A stretch of 64,000 bases of DNA, from NCBI GenBank assembly GCA_022747635.1, contig JAKTNV010000003.1, positions 54,525,569 through 54,589,568 of the forward strand, written 5' to 3'. Origin of the DNA: Hetaerina americana. Taxonomy: Eukaryota > Arthropoda > Insecta > Odonata > Calopterygidae. The position numbers were made by a program, and so were the translations under genes. The notes under the pieces were generated by a model. It was not told where the DNA came from. It saw only the letters and a list, made by a program, of their open reading frames with translations, and searched no databases. Positions 23,166 through 35,200 of the stretch are shown here, in pieces; position 1 is the first letter of the stretch; the number at the start of each line of letters is the position of its first letter.

Positions 23166-24484
23166 ACGTGGAAAAAAACTCAGCTCCAATAAAATCTGGG
23201 AATGGAGGCGTAAGGGAAGTTAAGGAATAGGGATCCTAAAAACAGGTATCTCCTCCCTTTTATTTGGCATTCTATTTAAAGACTCAGTGTTACGTTACCT
23301 AGGTGACTTCAGGTAAAAACTTCTCTCGATCCGTTTGTGTCAAAAAATATTTTACCGCTCAGAGTATCCTTGGAATAGGTGTTATGCTCGTAAATTAATC
23401 CTATCGTATCTGGCGACTCTAATTGAATAGTATTACTGATGGAGTTTCTTGAGCGCTCCTCTAAGTTCGGTGAAAGCGATGTTGCGAAAGAAACTAACGT
23501 TTTGGAGTACCCTGTAATTCTATTAGGTAGGAAGAATTAGTCTGAGGTGTGTCGACGGCTAGGGTCTTGTCGCATCTTCGCAGAACTGAATTTCTGCACA
23601 TGATATTTTCTATAATTTTTCGTGTTACGCATATATGGCTAAAATCAACTATCTAATAAAGGAGATCATTAACTGATAAACTGTATCTAAAATTTTAAAT
23701 ATTTACTAAGCCTATAATTTTAGTAGGAGGTTGGCTGCCCTAAAAAACATTGACACTGCTGATAGATAAAAGATTGTGATCTAAAACCTGGTTTAATTCC
23801 CGAGATATTCTAAACGATGCGTATTTATTAGTATTTGTATCAGTGTATTCTATATACTGAAACGGAATTGGCAATCCGCATATAGTGGCTGCTCTTTGAG
23901 AGTGAATAGGTAAGTTTGAGTCGGGCAAATGAGGTCTGTCCCCGGCCACGTGACTGCGGCCTCCCGTTATCTTTTCCTAATTAACGGCTTCCAAGGGACT
24001 GCACAGCCTTTTATATATTGAAGTTAATTGTTAATTATATCCTTCCATGAAATAAGCATAGTTCAAAGTATTGTTTTCTTCAAAATGGATGCGATTTTGG
24101 CTATACTTGCTATTAGCCCCATGACTGAGATCCAATGTTCCATTACTAAGCTCCTTGGCATTTAATAGGGAACTACTGACCGCAGTAGTTACGATTTTAT
24201 ATATCTTGAAGGGAGACACCTTAAATATGTTCTCTTCTTCCTTTGAGCAACTCATAACCAGGTGTTTATGTCATTTTCCAATTAGACTGGCGTTCCAGCC
24301 GGGTGCGGTAAGGGAAAATCAACTCGCCTACTCTTGCTGAGACGTGATCTTTTGGGAGAGGAAGAAATTCCCCGCCCATGAGGGTAATGGGTGTAGATAG
24401 GGAAGATAAAAGGTATACATGGTACGGAAGTTAAATCCGAACAAATGAAACTTTTGTTTAAAATCAAATGTATTAAAAATACAA
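23166..24484. other. No gene recognised
   Basis: Mixed-composition DNA without a supported feature. Short minus-strand frames at 23,740-23,949 and 24,282-24,467 show no motif. Confidence 0.5.
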
Positions 24485-24800
24485 ATGAAAATTATTTTAC
24501 ATACAAGTAGTGGTATCTGTCAAGAGAAAATTACTGAATGTAACCCCCCTTCAGCTGCAATGACCGCCTTCAATCTTGCCCTGAATCAATCGCACCCACT
24601 CTTTAAAAGAGCGCTGTCCATATTTGCGAATGATGATGCGGTAGCGGTTATCCTACATTGTGCTCGGAATTTAGTATACCTGAGGAAATTTATTACCACG
24701 GGAAAACATTCAGAATGGGTAATGAGTGTAACTTATCTACTTTTCGATAACCAATGCACATAAAAAAGGATTATCCGATCATATTCCACAGGGTGGTTCA
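24485..24800 (-). pseudogene. Possible Tc1-like transposase C-terminus
   Basis: On the minus strand, a short block reads RARLKAVIAAEGG and an overlapping frame reads LLKEWVRLIQGKIEGG. The first resembles the RRL-AVI-A-GG ending of Tc1/mariner-superfamily transposases. Stops and frame changes are frequent, catalytic motifs are absent and terminal repeats were not found. A host sequence resembling this by chance cannot be excluded. Confidence 0.3.
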
Positions 24801-25957
24801 GAACAGGGTTGAGGTTCTTGGATTGAAGTACTTTTAGACATAAATAAATTAATAAGAACAAACACGTCTGAGAAAAAATACAAGAGTAAGGATTTATATA
24901 ATTGTAAGAGATGCCAGATAGACTATTAAATAGTATAGTTCAGTTGCTCATTTGCTTCCCTAGTTTGCTATCAAACTATTAAATCTTTGCTGGGAAGAAT
25001 AATGAGAGAGGTGGAGGAAAGGAAAATGTTAAATAGGATAAGGGAATGGATAAGCATAAATTGAGCGGGATTGAGAGCTATATTTTCTTTGCAAATTGTT
25101 TGCACTCATAAAAGAAGGAAAAACCCCACGCGGAGAAGCCCTGAGATTAATTCCGAGAGAAAAACACGTGGGGTAAGAAAAAAGTGCAAATCAGGAGTGA
25201 AATACAAATAGGCTCTCTCGGCATGAGGGGGGTAATTAAATTTAATGGAAAAATTTAGAGATAATGTAAACTAAATTTAGAATTAAATCGCGAATATAAT
25301 ACAATTATAGCCAACAGCGTAAAACGCGAACTCCATACCTAGTTAGCCATTAGCCTGTATATCCACATTCGTGGAATTGGATACTGTTCTGATCGGTATA
25401 ATGGTACATAATTTTTCAGAATGAAACGATAAGATAAAGCAAGGATTATGACGGAAAAATGCTTCCAGGATAAGAAAAAATTGAATTTTAAGGAAAGCAT
25501 CCTTCAAAACGTATATGACTCTATAGGATCAAATAAAAATAACCATAGTTTCATTAACAGTACATGAAGGTGAATACTTTCAATAAACCTTCTATATCAA
25601 ATACAGAAATTGAGCTCCATGAACGTTCATAAAAAAACAAAGATAATAAAGTTGGTATGGAGAGAAAAAATGTCGCACAGAATATTTCCAGAGTACACCA
25701 AAATTTCGTTGTTGTCGGATTAGAAAATGCTCGTACTAGACGCATGGTCCTAATAACAATTCCAGATAAATATAAATTAAATTAAATACTCTTTGGTGTA
25801 ACCATAAGTTAAATGTTTTATTACTTGCAGTCATAAAGCTAAAATAGATGTGCTTATATTAATCGCAGACAAATTCAAATCAACATAATGCTGTTAAATT
25901 TAAGTATATCCTCATTTTTTGTGCGGGTTAATATGTATTTAACTGAAAAATTTAACA
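24801..25957. other. AT-rich DNA, no gene recognised
   Basis: No supported coding, RNA or element signal. Confidence 0.5.
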
Positions 25958-26147
25958 TTTTGTGACTCCATAATTGTCACTGAAGTAATATACCATTTTA
26001 TCTTTCCGCTCAATTTAATTCTGCACAACTAGTTTCGACGCATCGGCGTCATCCACGGGTCGATGCTTCAAAACTAGTTGTAACGAACAGAATTGAGTGG
26101 AAAGACACATTGGTATTTTACTTCAGTGATAACGGTTTTCCACAAAG
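25958..26147. mobile_element. Foldback element 1
   Basis: The two halves are imperfect inverted repeats of about 85-90 bp. Matching blocks include GTCACTGAAGTAA / TATCACTGAAGTAA, TCTTTCCGCTCAATT / TCTTTCCACTCAATT and ACAACTAGTTTCGACGCATC / ACAACTAGTTTTGAAGCATC (second of each read as reverse complement). The left half holds a compact stem-loop module (GACGC-CGAT-GCGTC followed by GAAAC on the minus strand). The same architecture recurs at 32,057-32,212. No ORF is present, so it is non-autonomous. Confidence 0.75.
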
Positions 26148-28589
26148 TCCAGCCTGAAAAAATTGAATCCTTAATAGTCTTTTTCTCTTGTAGCTCTTTT
26201 GATTTTTTCCTGTCTAATGTCTTCGTATGAGGCAGGTTGTAATGAATGTATATTTAATCTTGGATAGTGCTTTCATCAATGAGGAATTTTTTAGAACTTT
26301 CTGTTTATTAATTATCGTTAGTAAGTATAATAATATTTGCATAACTCAGAGGAATAATCCTTTACTACACTTTTAGCAGGGTAGTTTAGTTTGTTTGGCT
26401 AAACTATGCAGAAGAAAACAGTGAGCTATCATTTTTTCAAAAATCTTTGCTAAAACTTTAGAGGCAGGTAACTTTAGAGACAGGTGTTTAACTTTGCATC
26501 AAGTTTTCTAAGCAGTAACTTCTTTTCAGCATGAAATACATCAACTCGGAGTATAAGCGTGGAAACTATTTTATGAATAATAAATTCTTAGTTTAATGCG
26601 AGAATATTTTCCCCATCGTGAAATCACCAGGTGCACCAGAATTCTCTTCAAGGTAAGAGCACTCTCTTGGTGAATATGGCGATGAAAATAATACTACCAC
26701 CTTTAATATTACCTCTTTGCAACTTCGATTTACGGTCCGCTGGAAATTGAGATCGTATAGCGGTGTCCGATCCTCATGCATATGATAACCATGTAATAAC
26801 CAGCCGTAGTTGTGACTCGGTGACCTTGTGGATAACCACAGAGGGAACTGCCTTCCAGGCCACCCAGAGCCACCACAACTCATGTTCGCTGACAATACTT
26901 CCGGTGCCTAACAGGCGAAAGAGAAAGAGAGGAGAGGGTAGTCGTAGGGTCCGCTCAAGCACACCGATTGCAGTTGATAGTTGATTTTGCCCGAATGGGA
27001 GAGGCAGCGTGGGAGGTCATCTCGAGATCAAAGGAAACGAATGAGTAGCTCAGGTTCCAAGTAGCGCGTGGCCGGAGGGCTTAGGACTGGATTCCCCTCA
27101 TTTAGAGAGCCAAGGACGAGTGATTCGAGGAACGGGAAAATCACCCAGTTCCATATCTATCGATAGCGTAGGAATCACCACATCAAAAAGATATTTCGTT
27201 CCTTTGATTGATTGCTCGTGTATCGTTGAGGAAAATGCTGACTTAATCCATGATACTGCTTTGAACATAATGGAAGGGACTGAGTATTAAATTAGTTTCA
27301 AATGAGGTTTTCGCAGCTCCAACAACGTAAATCACCGAATAAAGTGACAGTGTATGGACTTTTCTAAGGAGGACTCTTCGATCGTTTCAGTAATAATGAT
27401 AGACGATTTAAGAAAAACAGAGAAGGGGGAATCAAATGGATTGTTGGCCTGATGTTAGTCTGTAGACATTTAACGGCAACCTTCAACGCATTGGGCAATG
27501 GCATACTTAATTTCATTCTCTGAGCATCCGCTATTCTATACCACGCCAAGTGATATCAACATAAAGTGCTTTAAAGTTCAATGAGTAGGCGATTCAGTGC
27601 CTAGGTGGTCATTCGTTAAAACCTTTATGAAGACCCCTGATTAAAATTATTATTTTTACAAACCCCTGGTATTACCTTCACCATGGGTACATGTAATTAT
27701 TCAATAAAGTTGCACGATTAAATTTTAACTTTTCCTTCAATTAAGACTTCAATTGAAAACTTACGTGTTAATTATGTTTTTTTCCTTGAATTTTAAAATA
27801 GCATAAAATAATTAACATTAAAGATTTGAATAAAAATAAATATTATCCTCCCCATAATCTCACATTAAATTCTTCTAATAACGCTGAAACAATCAAGTCA
27901 TTGAGATACAAGGTATCAGATAGAACTTGTTCTGTAAATGAAGTTACTAGTAGCTCATAGAAAAATTATGAGTGGTCAACTTTCTTCGACCAACAATATT
28001 TTACCATGTTAGTATCTATTAATTGTAACATCAGATTAAAAAAGGATAAAACAAATAAGTTGGTTGAGGAAAAGGAATATAGAAGCGTTAACTGGAATGA
28101 AAAGAGAGGAAGAGAGAGAGTGCCAGGAGGCAGTAGAGAAATTTATGAGTAGTGGCAAGGAGACGGGTACGATATACTCGCATAAACATTAAATCGTATT
28201 GAGAAAGGTATTTCGAAAGCTGTTTACAACTCTTGATGAACATTTAACAAAGAAAGCACAAGAAAATCATGGATTTTAGGAAACATTTTCCGGATGATAG
28301 ACGATAGGAGGAAATGGAAGAATGTAAACACGGAATTGGGTAATAATATCAGAGGTGACAAACTAATAGGACTAGAAAGGCAAGGTAGAAGGCACAATGC
28401 AAGAACAAGGAACATTTATCAAGGGAAGGGTTAAAATAGTGATCTGCACCGGAAGGAGAAACCTGGGACAAGAAATGATACAGAAGAATCCGAGCACCAA
28501 TACACGTCATATACATTACTACTCGCATATACGTCATAAACATTACTGCTGAAACAGAAAAGACTCACGAGAGATGGAAATAATAAATA
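26148..28589. other. No gene recognised
   Basis: Mostly AT-rich. A GC-richer patch at about 26,600-27,200 gives overlapping short frames on both strands (for example 26,593-26,895 minus) with no recognisable product. The last few hundred bases (28,060-28,589) may be decayed retrotransposon leading into the RT relic. Confidence 0.45.
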
Positions 28590-29257
28590 GAAAATCAATA
28601 TAGTAAAGATATTAAGCCAGCGATTTTAGACACAGGAGAAGAATATGGTACAGATGAGGACACCATAGCTCCAGATGTACATACTTGACGGCAAGGTAGA
28701 AAGATCATTGAAAGAATATAAGTGATATTAGGCCGTGGGGGTAGACAATATTCCGGCGGCTTTGTAAAAACGTAGGAGTAAGAGTTTTTATACACTAAAT
28801 CGTAATATACAATTAAGAGAGAGGAATTTGGCAGGAATATTTTGCCAGACAAGTGCTATCCCAGGATATGGAGAGGCAGCCGTATAAAATGACTATAAAG
28901 CAATAATTTTCATTTTTGTCCCTATTAAAGTGTTTCTCAGGATCATCCATGAGAGGATGGAGAGCAAAGAAAATTATTGCTTAGCAGATGATCAGTTTGG
29001 GTTCGGAAAGGATAGAGGCACACGTGGTGCTATTGTAGTAATGATGTCACTATCAGAGAGAAATATAGAATACAATTAGGACATTTTGCTCTTTTCAAGG
29101 CAGGATAGGAGATTTATTGGGCACCTGTACAAATCTCAAACTGCTCAGGTGTGAGTGGTGGATTGAGAGTTAGGATGGGTAATGTTAGAAAGAGGTAATT
29201 ACACATCTTTCAGGGGTTTCCATTATCACCTGTGCATTTCAACGTACATGTGCAGGA
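28590..29257 (+). pseudogene. Degraded non-LTR reverse-transcriptase relic
   Basis: Fragments in several plus-strand frames follow the order of an RT domain. VGVDNIPAAL (palm entry) comes first, then a linker containing FCQTSAIPGYG. KVFLRIIHERMES, ADDQFGFGKDRGTRGAI (the QFGFRKGRGTRDAI motif) and GFPLSPVHFNVHV (the GCPLSPVLFN motif) follow. The FIDYEKAFD segment carrying the first catalytic Asp is deleted, and the YADD motif lies beyond the break at 29,257. Stops and frameshifts are frequent. It belongs to the same broad RT type as the relics at 4,011, 4,630 and 59,884 but covers the centre of the domain. Confidence 0.75.
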
Positions 29258-29260
29258 AAC

Positions 29261-29332
29261 GACCTCGGTGGTGGCGGGGTAATGTCCTCATCTGCCAACT
29301 GAGAGGTCGCGGGTTCGATTCCTGCGGTAAGG
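29261..29332 (+). repeat. tRNA-Gly-like SINE head
   Basis: CTCGGTGGTGGCGGGGTAAT and a perfect B box, GGTTCGATTCC, are placed as in tRNA-Gly. A CTCA/TGAG anticodon-arm stem encloses TCTGCCAAC, which includes GCC. The acceptor ends do not pair well and the GC-rich sequence continues past the tRNA end to about 29,400, so a SINE is more likely than a gene. It abuts the RT relic within a few bases. Confidence 0.6.
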
Positions 29333-29439
29333 TTTTCTCCATCTAGGGCTTCGGTGCTTGTAAAAGTTACTTTAGTGGCGCCTCCCGCTGTTTATTTGAA
29401 TTTATCAATGGTGAAACGCTGTAATGTTTAAAGTTGGCT

Positions 29440-31071
29440 TCAAACTCGTGGGATGTGGCGCATTGCGTACGACTGCGAATGCCTGTGACGCACAGGGTGC
29501 GATCTGAAAGGCATGCAATTATTTTTTAAAAGCAATTTACTGAACAGATTTGCACAAACACTTAAAATTCTTCGAAGTACTGTCTTGGGCCTCTACACAT
29601 TTTTCCAGCGGCTCTGCCATGGCCGGTACGCGCCTTGGAAGGCGTCTTTGAGGACCTCTAGCAAGGTCTTCGTCACGGCTGATTGGATCTCTTCTATGGA
29701 CGAAAAATGGGTTCCTCTCAGGGCTGCCTTAATCCGAGGGAACATAAAGAAGTCAGCGGAGATGTCTTTTCTCCTCCTGATGACCCTTTTTCGGAGTCTC
29801 TCCGGCACATCCACGTAGTAGGCAGCGTAAACTGTCTGTCCTTGAAGAAAAAACTCCTTCTGGACCACACGTTTACTGCCGAAAAAGACAATGAGCATTG
29901 ATTTCACTTTTGATTTGCTCATTCTTGCCTTTTTTGGGGTTGGGAGAATCGTCGGTGCGCCACTCAGAGCTTTCTTGTTCTGTTTCGGGGTCGTATTCAA
30001 ACACCCAGGTTTCATTACCAGTGATAACGTTGCCCAAATAATCAGGTTAATTTTCAATACCTTGCAAAAGTTTACTTGAAATTTCCGCTCGGTTGGTCTT
30101 TTGGTCGTCTGACTGGCCCGAGCTTGGCGCACACTTTCCTAATCGCTAAATCTTCGGTACCGATATGAAACACAACGGTAAATGACAAGTTCGGTTCATT
30201 GGCACACCATTTTGATACTCAATTAACGGTCATAGTCCAACAATTATCAAACAAGAGCCAAATGGTCGTCGGTTTTGCTGGGTGACTGCCGCCTAGAGCG
30301 TTGTTTGCCGTGAACCTCTTCCCGGCCCTCCTTAAAGACCTTAAACCACCTCAAAACTCTTGAGTAGGACAGAGCAGTGTCCCCGTTAGCCTCACGAATC
30401 ATTTTGTTAAGCTTTTTAAGAGATTTTTTCAGTAAAGCACAAAACTTCTACATCTACATCTACATAATACCCCGCAAGCCGCCGCAAGGGCGTGTGGCGG
30501 GGAATGTTAGGTCACCAACCGTAAAAAGGAACAATACCACATGCTAAACAACAAAGTGGAAAATTACACCCACAGCAGCGCACACACTCTTGCAAAAATC
30601 CCTTCATCCAATACTCATGCAAACACATATACCATAAATCAACAAACAACTGCACCCCAGGATACAGCACGAAAGCTAGGACACAACAAGCAAGAATGTG
30701 AAACACTACTACCACATGAACATGCACCACAAAACATTCTACCCCCCGAGAAGACTCTAAAAGGCAGGGAATGCGACCCAACGATCGCAGGTAGCAGGAA
30801 TTTGCCTCCTCGGAGAGAGAAAACTTAATCGCGCAACGTTTGCTTGATCGTCGATTCCATTTTTTTCGTGAACGTTCGGCGCGCAGAGGTTTATAATAAC
30901 TGACGTCGTGCCACTTCCACAGCTTGAAGAGCACTGAGATGGGTTTCACGGCAAAGCTTAGTGTTTCCCCCATCTCTTTAAGAGGTTCAATCCCACTTCG
31001 ACCAACAGGAGCGCCACGAGGAATTTAATCGCATTACATTCGGTACGCTCACTGTATGTACAATATTTCAT
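29440..31071 (-). pseudogene. Mariner transposase split by an insertion (mariner B)
   Basis: The minus-strand start codon is at 31,071-31,069. The N-terminus MKYCTYSERTECNAIKF is interrupted at 31,021 and resumes at 30,447 with CALLKKS. RVLRWFKVFKEGREEV and SKTDD follow. The first catalytic motif reads VITGNETWV, with Asn where Asp is required, and a frameshift lies near it. From PKKARMSKSKVKSM the frame is open through GQTVYAAYYVDV. It then jumps from KDISADF straight to FPRIKAALRGTHFSSIEE, losing the HHDNAP and YSPDLAP segments with the other two aspartates. The C-terminus ends near 29,520. Inactive on several counts; terminal repeats were not identified. Confidence 0.85.
30448..31021 (-). 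mobile_element. Retroposon inserted in mariner B (GATGTA-tail family, copy 3)
   Basis: On the minus strand this 0.57-kb insert starts at 31,021 with CCTCGTGGCGCTCC. It ends with CCCCGCCACACGCCC, GGCTTGCGGGGTATT and a TGTAGATGTAGATG tail at 30,448. Removing it rejoins the mariner frame as GCGATTAAATTTTGTGC (AIKFC), which proves insertion into a pre-existing mariner. A 153-codon frame (30,512-30,973, minus) lies inside but matches nothing I recognise and may be 3' UTR. Flanking duplication, if any, is short and imperfect (AAACTT / GAATTT). It is probably the 3' end of a 5'-truncated LINE. Confidence 0.75.
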
Positions 31072-31124
31072 CACAATATCGTTGTTTCTTTAAAGCCCAC
31101 GAAATTTTACAATATAAAAAAACG

Positions 31125-31192
31125 CCTCCTTAGCTTAACTGGTTAAATCCATCGGCCAGATATCGAGGGATCCGAGTTCGAATCCCGAACAA
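31125..31192 (+). repeat. tRNA-like sequence
   Basis: An A box (TTAGCTTAACTGG) and a B box (GAGTTCGAATCCC) are at tRNA-like spacing, about 50 bp upstream of mariner B's start. The acceptor stem is not closed, so it is probably a SINE head or decayed tRNA. Confidence 0.55.
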
Positions 31193-32056
31193 GTTGAACA
31201 AGTCGAATCAATTTTATACTCTCAAATTGTTGCATTGTAATTCACATTTAGCGGATGACTCCGTTAAAAGTTACTACTGTCGTAGTTTCTCAGAATATTT
31301 TTATGGGCAATGGAAGGTTGGAAATCTTAGCAGAATAATTAAAGAAAACGCTAAGATTCTTTCATTAAGAAGGATTTTCACCATGTTACATCTGAAACGT
31401 GTTATTCGTCGCAGAACAGAAAATCCGGCAAACGAGGAAGAAGGAGGAAAAGAATCGACTGGTTAGACGGAATAAAGGGAGTTAGAATGAATTTGGTACT
31501 CTAGAGGGGTTAATTGCAGTACGGGCTCAGTTGGTCTTTCATCATACGTTAGAAAAGGAGGAGTTTTGTATTTTACGTCCACCTAGTACCTAACTTGAAA
31601 GTTAGATTGACAGAAAATATGGAAACAAAAAATTGTCCAAATTTTCAAATTCGTAAAATTGATCCAAAATTAGATGAATATTATGAAAACGATTTTAATT
31701 TACCAATTATGCCATAAGATAATTGAGAGGTATATTTACTTTCAAAATTAGGGCAAAGCTAAAAAAATATCACAAGGGCAGTAATAAGTAGCCCTTAAGG
31801 TTATTTGTGCGTTAAGGCTACCTTGAAAACACAAATCTTACGTATCCAGCGGAAAATTTACGGCAAATAAAATTGAAAACTCATTAGAAAAGATAACAAG
31901 GAATTTTAGAAGGGTAATTATAGTTTTTCAAAACATATTTAACCATTTAGAGCTGTGGATTACTGTTTAGTTAGTTATGAGAATAAATTTTGCATCGCTA
32001 TTATGATAAAAAATTAATCATTAGAATTACACGTAATGTGGTGGAAATCCTTCATA
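31193..32056. other. No gene recognised
   Basis: One 90-codon plus-strand frame (31,194-31,466) directly follows the tRNA-like sequence. It shows only faint RT-like wording near its end and is not assigned. Confidence 0.45.
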
Positions 32057-32212
32057 ATGAAAGGAGACACTTTGCTTTTCCACTTTTTTATTACGACCTA
32101 GGTTTCATTACAGCGTAACATTTTCAGGCCTCATCCACTTGAAGATGTCACGCCATGAATATAGGTCGTAATAAAAAAATTGTATGTGGAAAAGCAAAGT
32201 GTGTTCTTTCAT
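32057..32212. mobile_element. Foldback element 2
   Basis: Inverted arms of about 70 bp pair ACACTTTGCTTTTCCAC with GTGGAAAAGCAAAGTGT and TTTTTTATTACGACCTA with TAGGTCGTAATAAAAAA. Each half ends in the module GAAAC-stem-ATG/TCTTCA read in opposite directions: GTTTCATTACAGCGTAAC then ATTTTCAGG on the left, GAAGATGTCACGCCATGAA on the right. It has no coding capacity. Design and module match the element at 25,958-26,147 although the arms differ in sequence. Confidence 0.8.
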
Positions 32213-35200
32213 CCTTAATCATTAGAACTAGAAGTATAGTATTTTGAAATTTCGCATTGTTTTTTAAATACTAAGGAAACGGAATTTGGGCCTTTGGTAG
32301 TTGTTTAAAACTTCAAGCCTGGGTCCATCTTATTGAGTTTTAGCTCGTGGGTGAGAACGGAGATGAAATGCCACGGTAAACAGGGTTAATTTTTTCCCCT
32401 CACCCAACAAAAGCTTAAGCTCCTGGGATGTTAGAGAAAGGAAATTTGCCAAAGCGTATTCTGCGCATTAGAGGAACGGGGGAGGGACAAATCGATCGCG
32501 CACTTCTCGTTCGGGAGACAAAGGGATAGGCTAGACTTTCTCTCCGAGAGCAAACATAAGCCCCGAGGTAACATAACCACACCCCTTACATTCTGAAATG
32601 ACATTATTTCTGATACTTGCTTATTGATAAGCAAAAATTACTTTAATGTATTTTATCATTCAATATTTATTTTTATAACCTCTTTAAATTATTAATTATC
32701 ATAAATACGTGAAGTTTATGAAAATTAATTTAAACGGGCGTGAAACGCAATTTAGGCGAGTCAATCCTTAAAATTTGTACGAATTAAATTTCAGCATTAC
32801 TTATTTCTGTTTATTGGCAACTATCCCTTCAAATTGATAAATATGCATGCAACATTTTAGCATAATAAAACCATAATATGCTAAAATCCCCTACGTCACT
32901 ACTGCTGTGAAAATTATAGGAGCTCTTTAGTGTGGCTAATAAATCATATCTTTATTTCTTCCTATTCTCCAGATAAATGATGGAGACGGAAATTATCAAA
33001 TGGGGAAGAGGCCATCACCGTGGAATCTTTATCACAAGGAACAGCATAGTAGATCATTTATCGAAAATTCACTGCTAAAAACCACACTTTTGACTTCCAG
33101 ATTAATTGTAATTCCAAGCTAAAACGTATGCATTTAGGTCCTCCTATTTAACATTTGGAGTATTTAAGGATCAGTTTTCCCTCACATGCACACACATATT
33201 TCCCACAAATTAGTCTGTTAAATTAATTTGGTAACATGCATTTCCCTTCTTTCATTTCAATATATTTCTAACATCCTTGAATTTCTCCAAACTAATTACG
33301 CAACAAACAACCTCAGAAGAATGAACCAAGTCTGCTTTCACATTTTGTGTGCTCTTGAAGAAATGTTCATTTTAACACGAAACAGATATTAACGTGTAAG
33401 GACTCAGATAAACTTCTGAATGTAGGATTTTGACAAAAGGAAATTCAATCTCCGGATTAAAAATTCTTTAATTTTTCCTGACCTCTCAACGATTTCATGC
33501 TCCATTTATTTTGCCTCTCTCGTTCCTCGCCCATTAATTTCCTTTAAAATTATCTCGGCGGAAAAGCGTAACATTTAGTGAAATCAAAATTTAAGTAAAT
33601 TGGATGAAATGTTGTACTTTATATCATCATCTGATTACAAATACAGTATTACAACACTGCTGAGTTAGAATATTATAAGGGACGAGGAATAATTTGAGAT
33701 CATGAATTAAGCGAGTGAGAGAAGATATTACAGACAAGTACAAAAAATACGACCAAAAAATCTATGAATCTTCCAATTTACAAGCCAGTCACGTCACTTT
33801 TTACATGTAAATCTAGTTTGGAAACAATGGAAAAGGTAAAAAAATCGCATTGAGGTTTTTTAACTCTTTAAGTTAATTTTATAATTCCCTCTGATGGTTC
33901 ATGGAAATGAGTTTCTCATACGAAATTCGTAAATGCCATTGAATTATCTTTGTTCTAAAAGGGTAAAGGGAATATCTTTACAACTATCCTACGTAAGTTG
34001 TCTATCAATTTACCTAACTAATAAATTACAATTCAATTAGAAATCTTAACAGTGAATTTAGATTATGTTTGCCGTTTTAATCATTACGTCACGTGGTCAA
34101 AAAATTGCGTGAAAAAAAATACGTCTGGTATAGAATGATTCTTGCAAGGTTTACCAAATAAAACTCATTATATTTACTCAAGTTGTATAAATATCACAAG
34201 TGTGAAAGTACTATTAAATTAAGGTGATTTTGTTTGAAATACGAATTTCCAACTTCCAAAATAACCACACCAATGGCGGATGTTTTAGATTAAAATACTC
34301 ACCTCAAGGCAGTTACAAGGAATAAATAGCTTATGGAAAATTTAAATGCATCATCCTAACTTAGGAACAAGTTTACAGTAAATTAGAACGAGATCTAAGT
34401 TTACGGCGAAATGGGAATTAAAGTAGGTAGACGGCTTGTTTCAATTAGTGGCCATTAACATTCCGTATATATTATTTCAAGCTAAAATTCGATAATGTCA
34501 AGTCAAGGAGGACTGAGAAAAAAAAGAAGCTACCTTTTGGCCTTTTTAAAAGTGTATTATTCGTCTTTTTCTATCGAGGTGAAACCCGGGCATGAATACG
34601 TTAACGAACTGTCTAATATTAATGTAAATTGTTAGAAGTTTTGAATTTGAAAAAAGAATTGATTAGAATAAATATGAAAGAAAATATCAGGATATTAAAA
34701 AAATGTTTCCTTGTTTCACATTTCCTTTGTTAGTTTGCCTCTCTTTTTCGGAATGTATCAATTTATCGTAGGAATGAAACATTGGTATGAACATTTCCTT
34801 ATCCCTTGCTCACATTTATTCATTATATCAGCTATTCTGAGACAAGAGAGTGTCATATGGTAATTCAAGCTTAGTTGTAATTCTATAAAACTGCCAACCT
34901 ATGTTGTTATTTAAAAAAGGATAAAAACGCACAAATGCTAAAGTGAAGCTTCATTAGAAATAAGTAATTCAACTATATCAAGAAAAACACTTTTCAAAAA
35001 CATCTGTTCAAGTGACGTTTTCTTGCCATATATCGCAGCCTATTACCCTTCCAAAAATGTAAATCAATTGATGCAAACCTTAAGAAACGAGTCAAATTAC
35101 AAACAATGTTTCCTGTGAAATAGTACGATATTTTTTGCAAAACAATATTAATAAATTCCAAGAATCGAGTCCACAAGTTATTAATGAGAAAATTCACGTG

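Noticed and set aside
12631..31192. Functional tRNA genes at 12,631, 29,261 and 31,125
   Set aside because: A and B boxes are present but acceptor stems do not close, so these are treated as tRNA-derived repeats.
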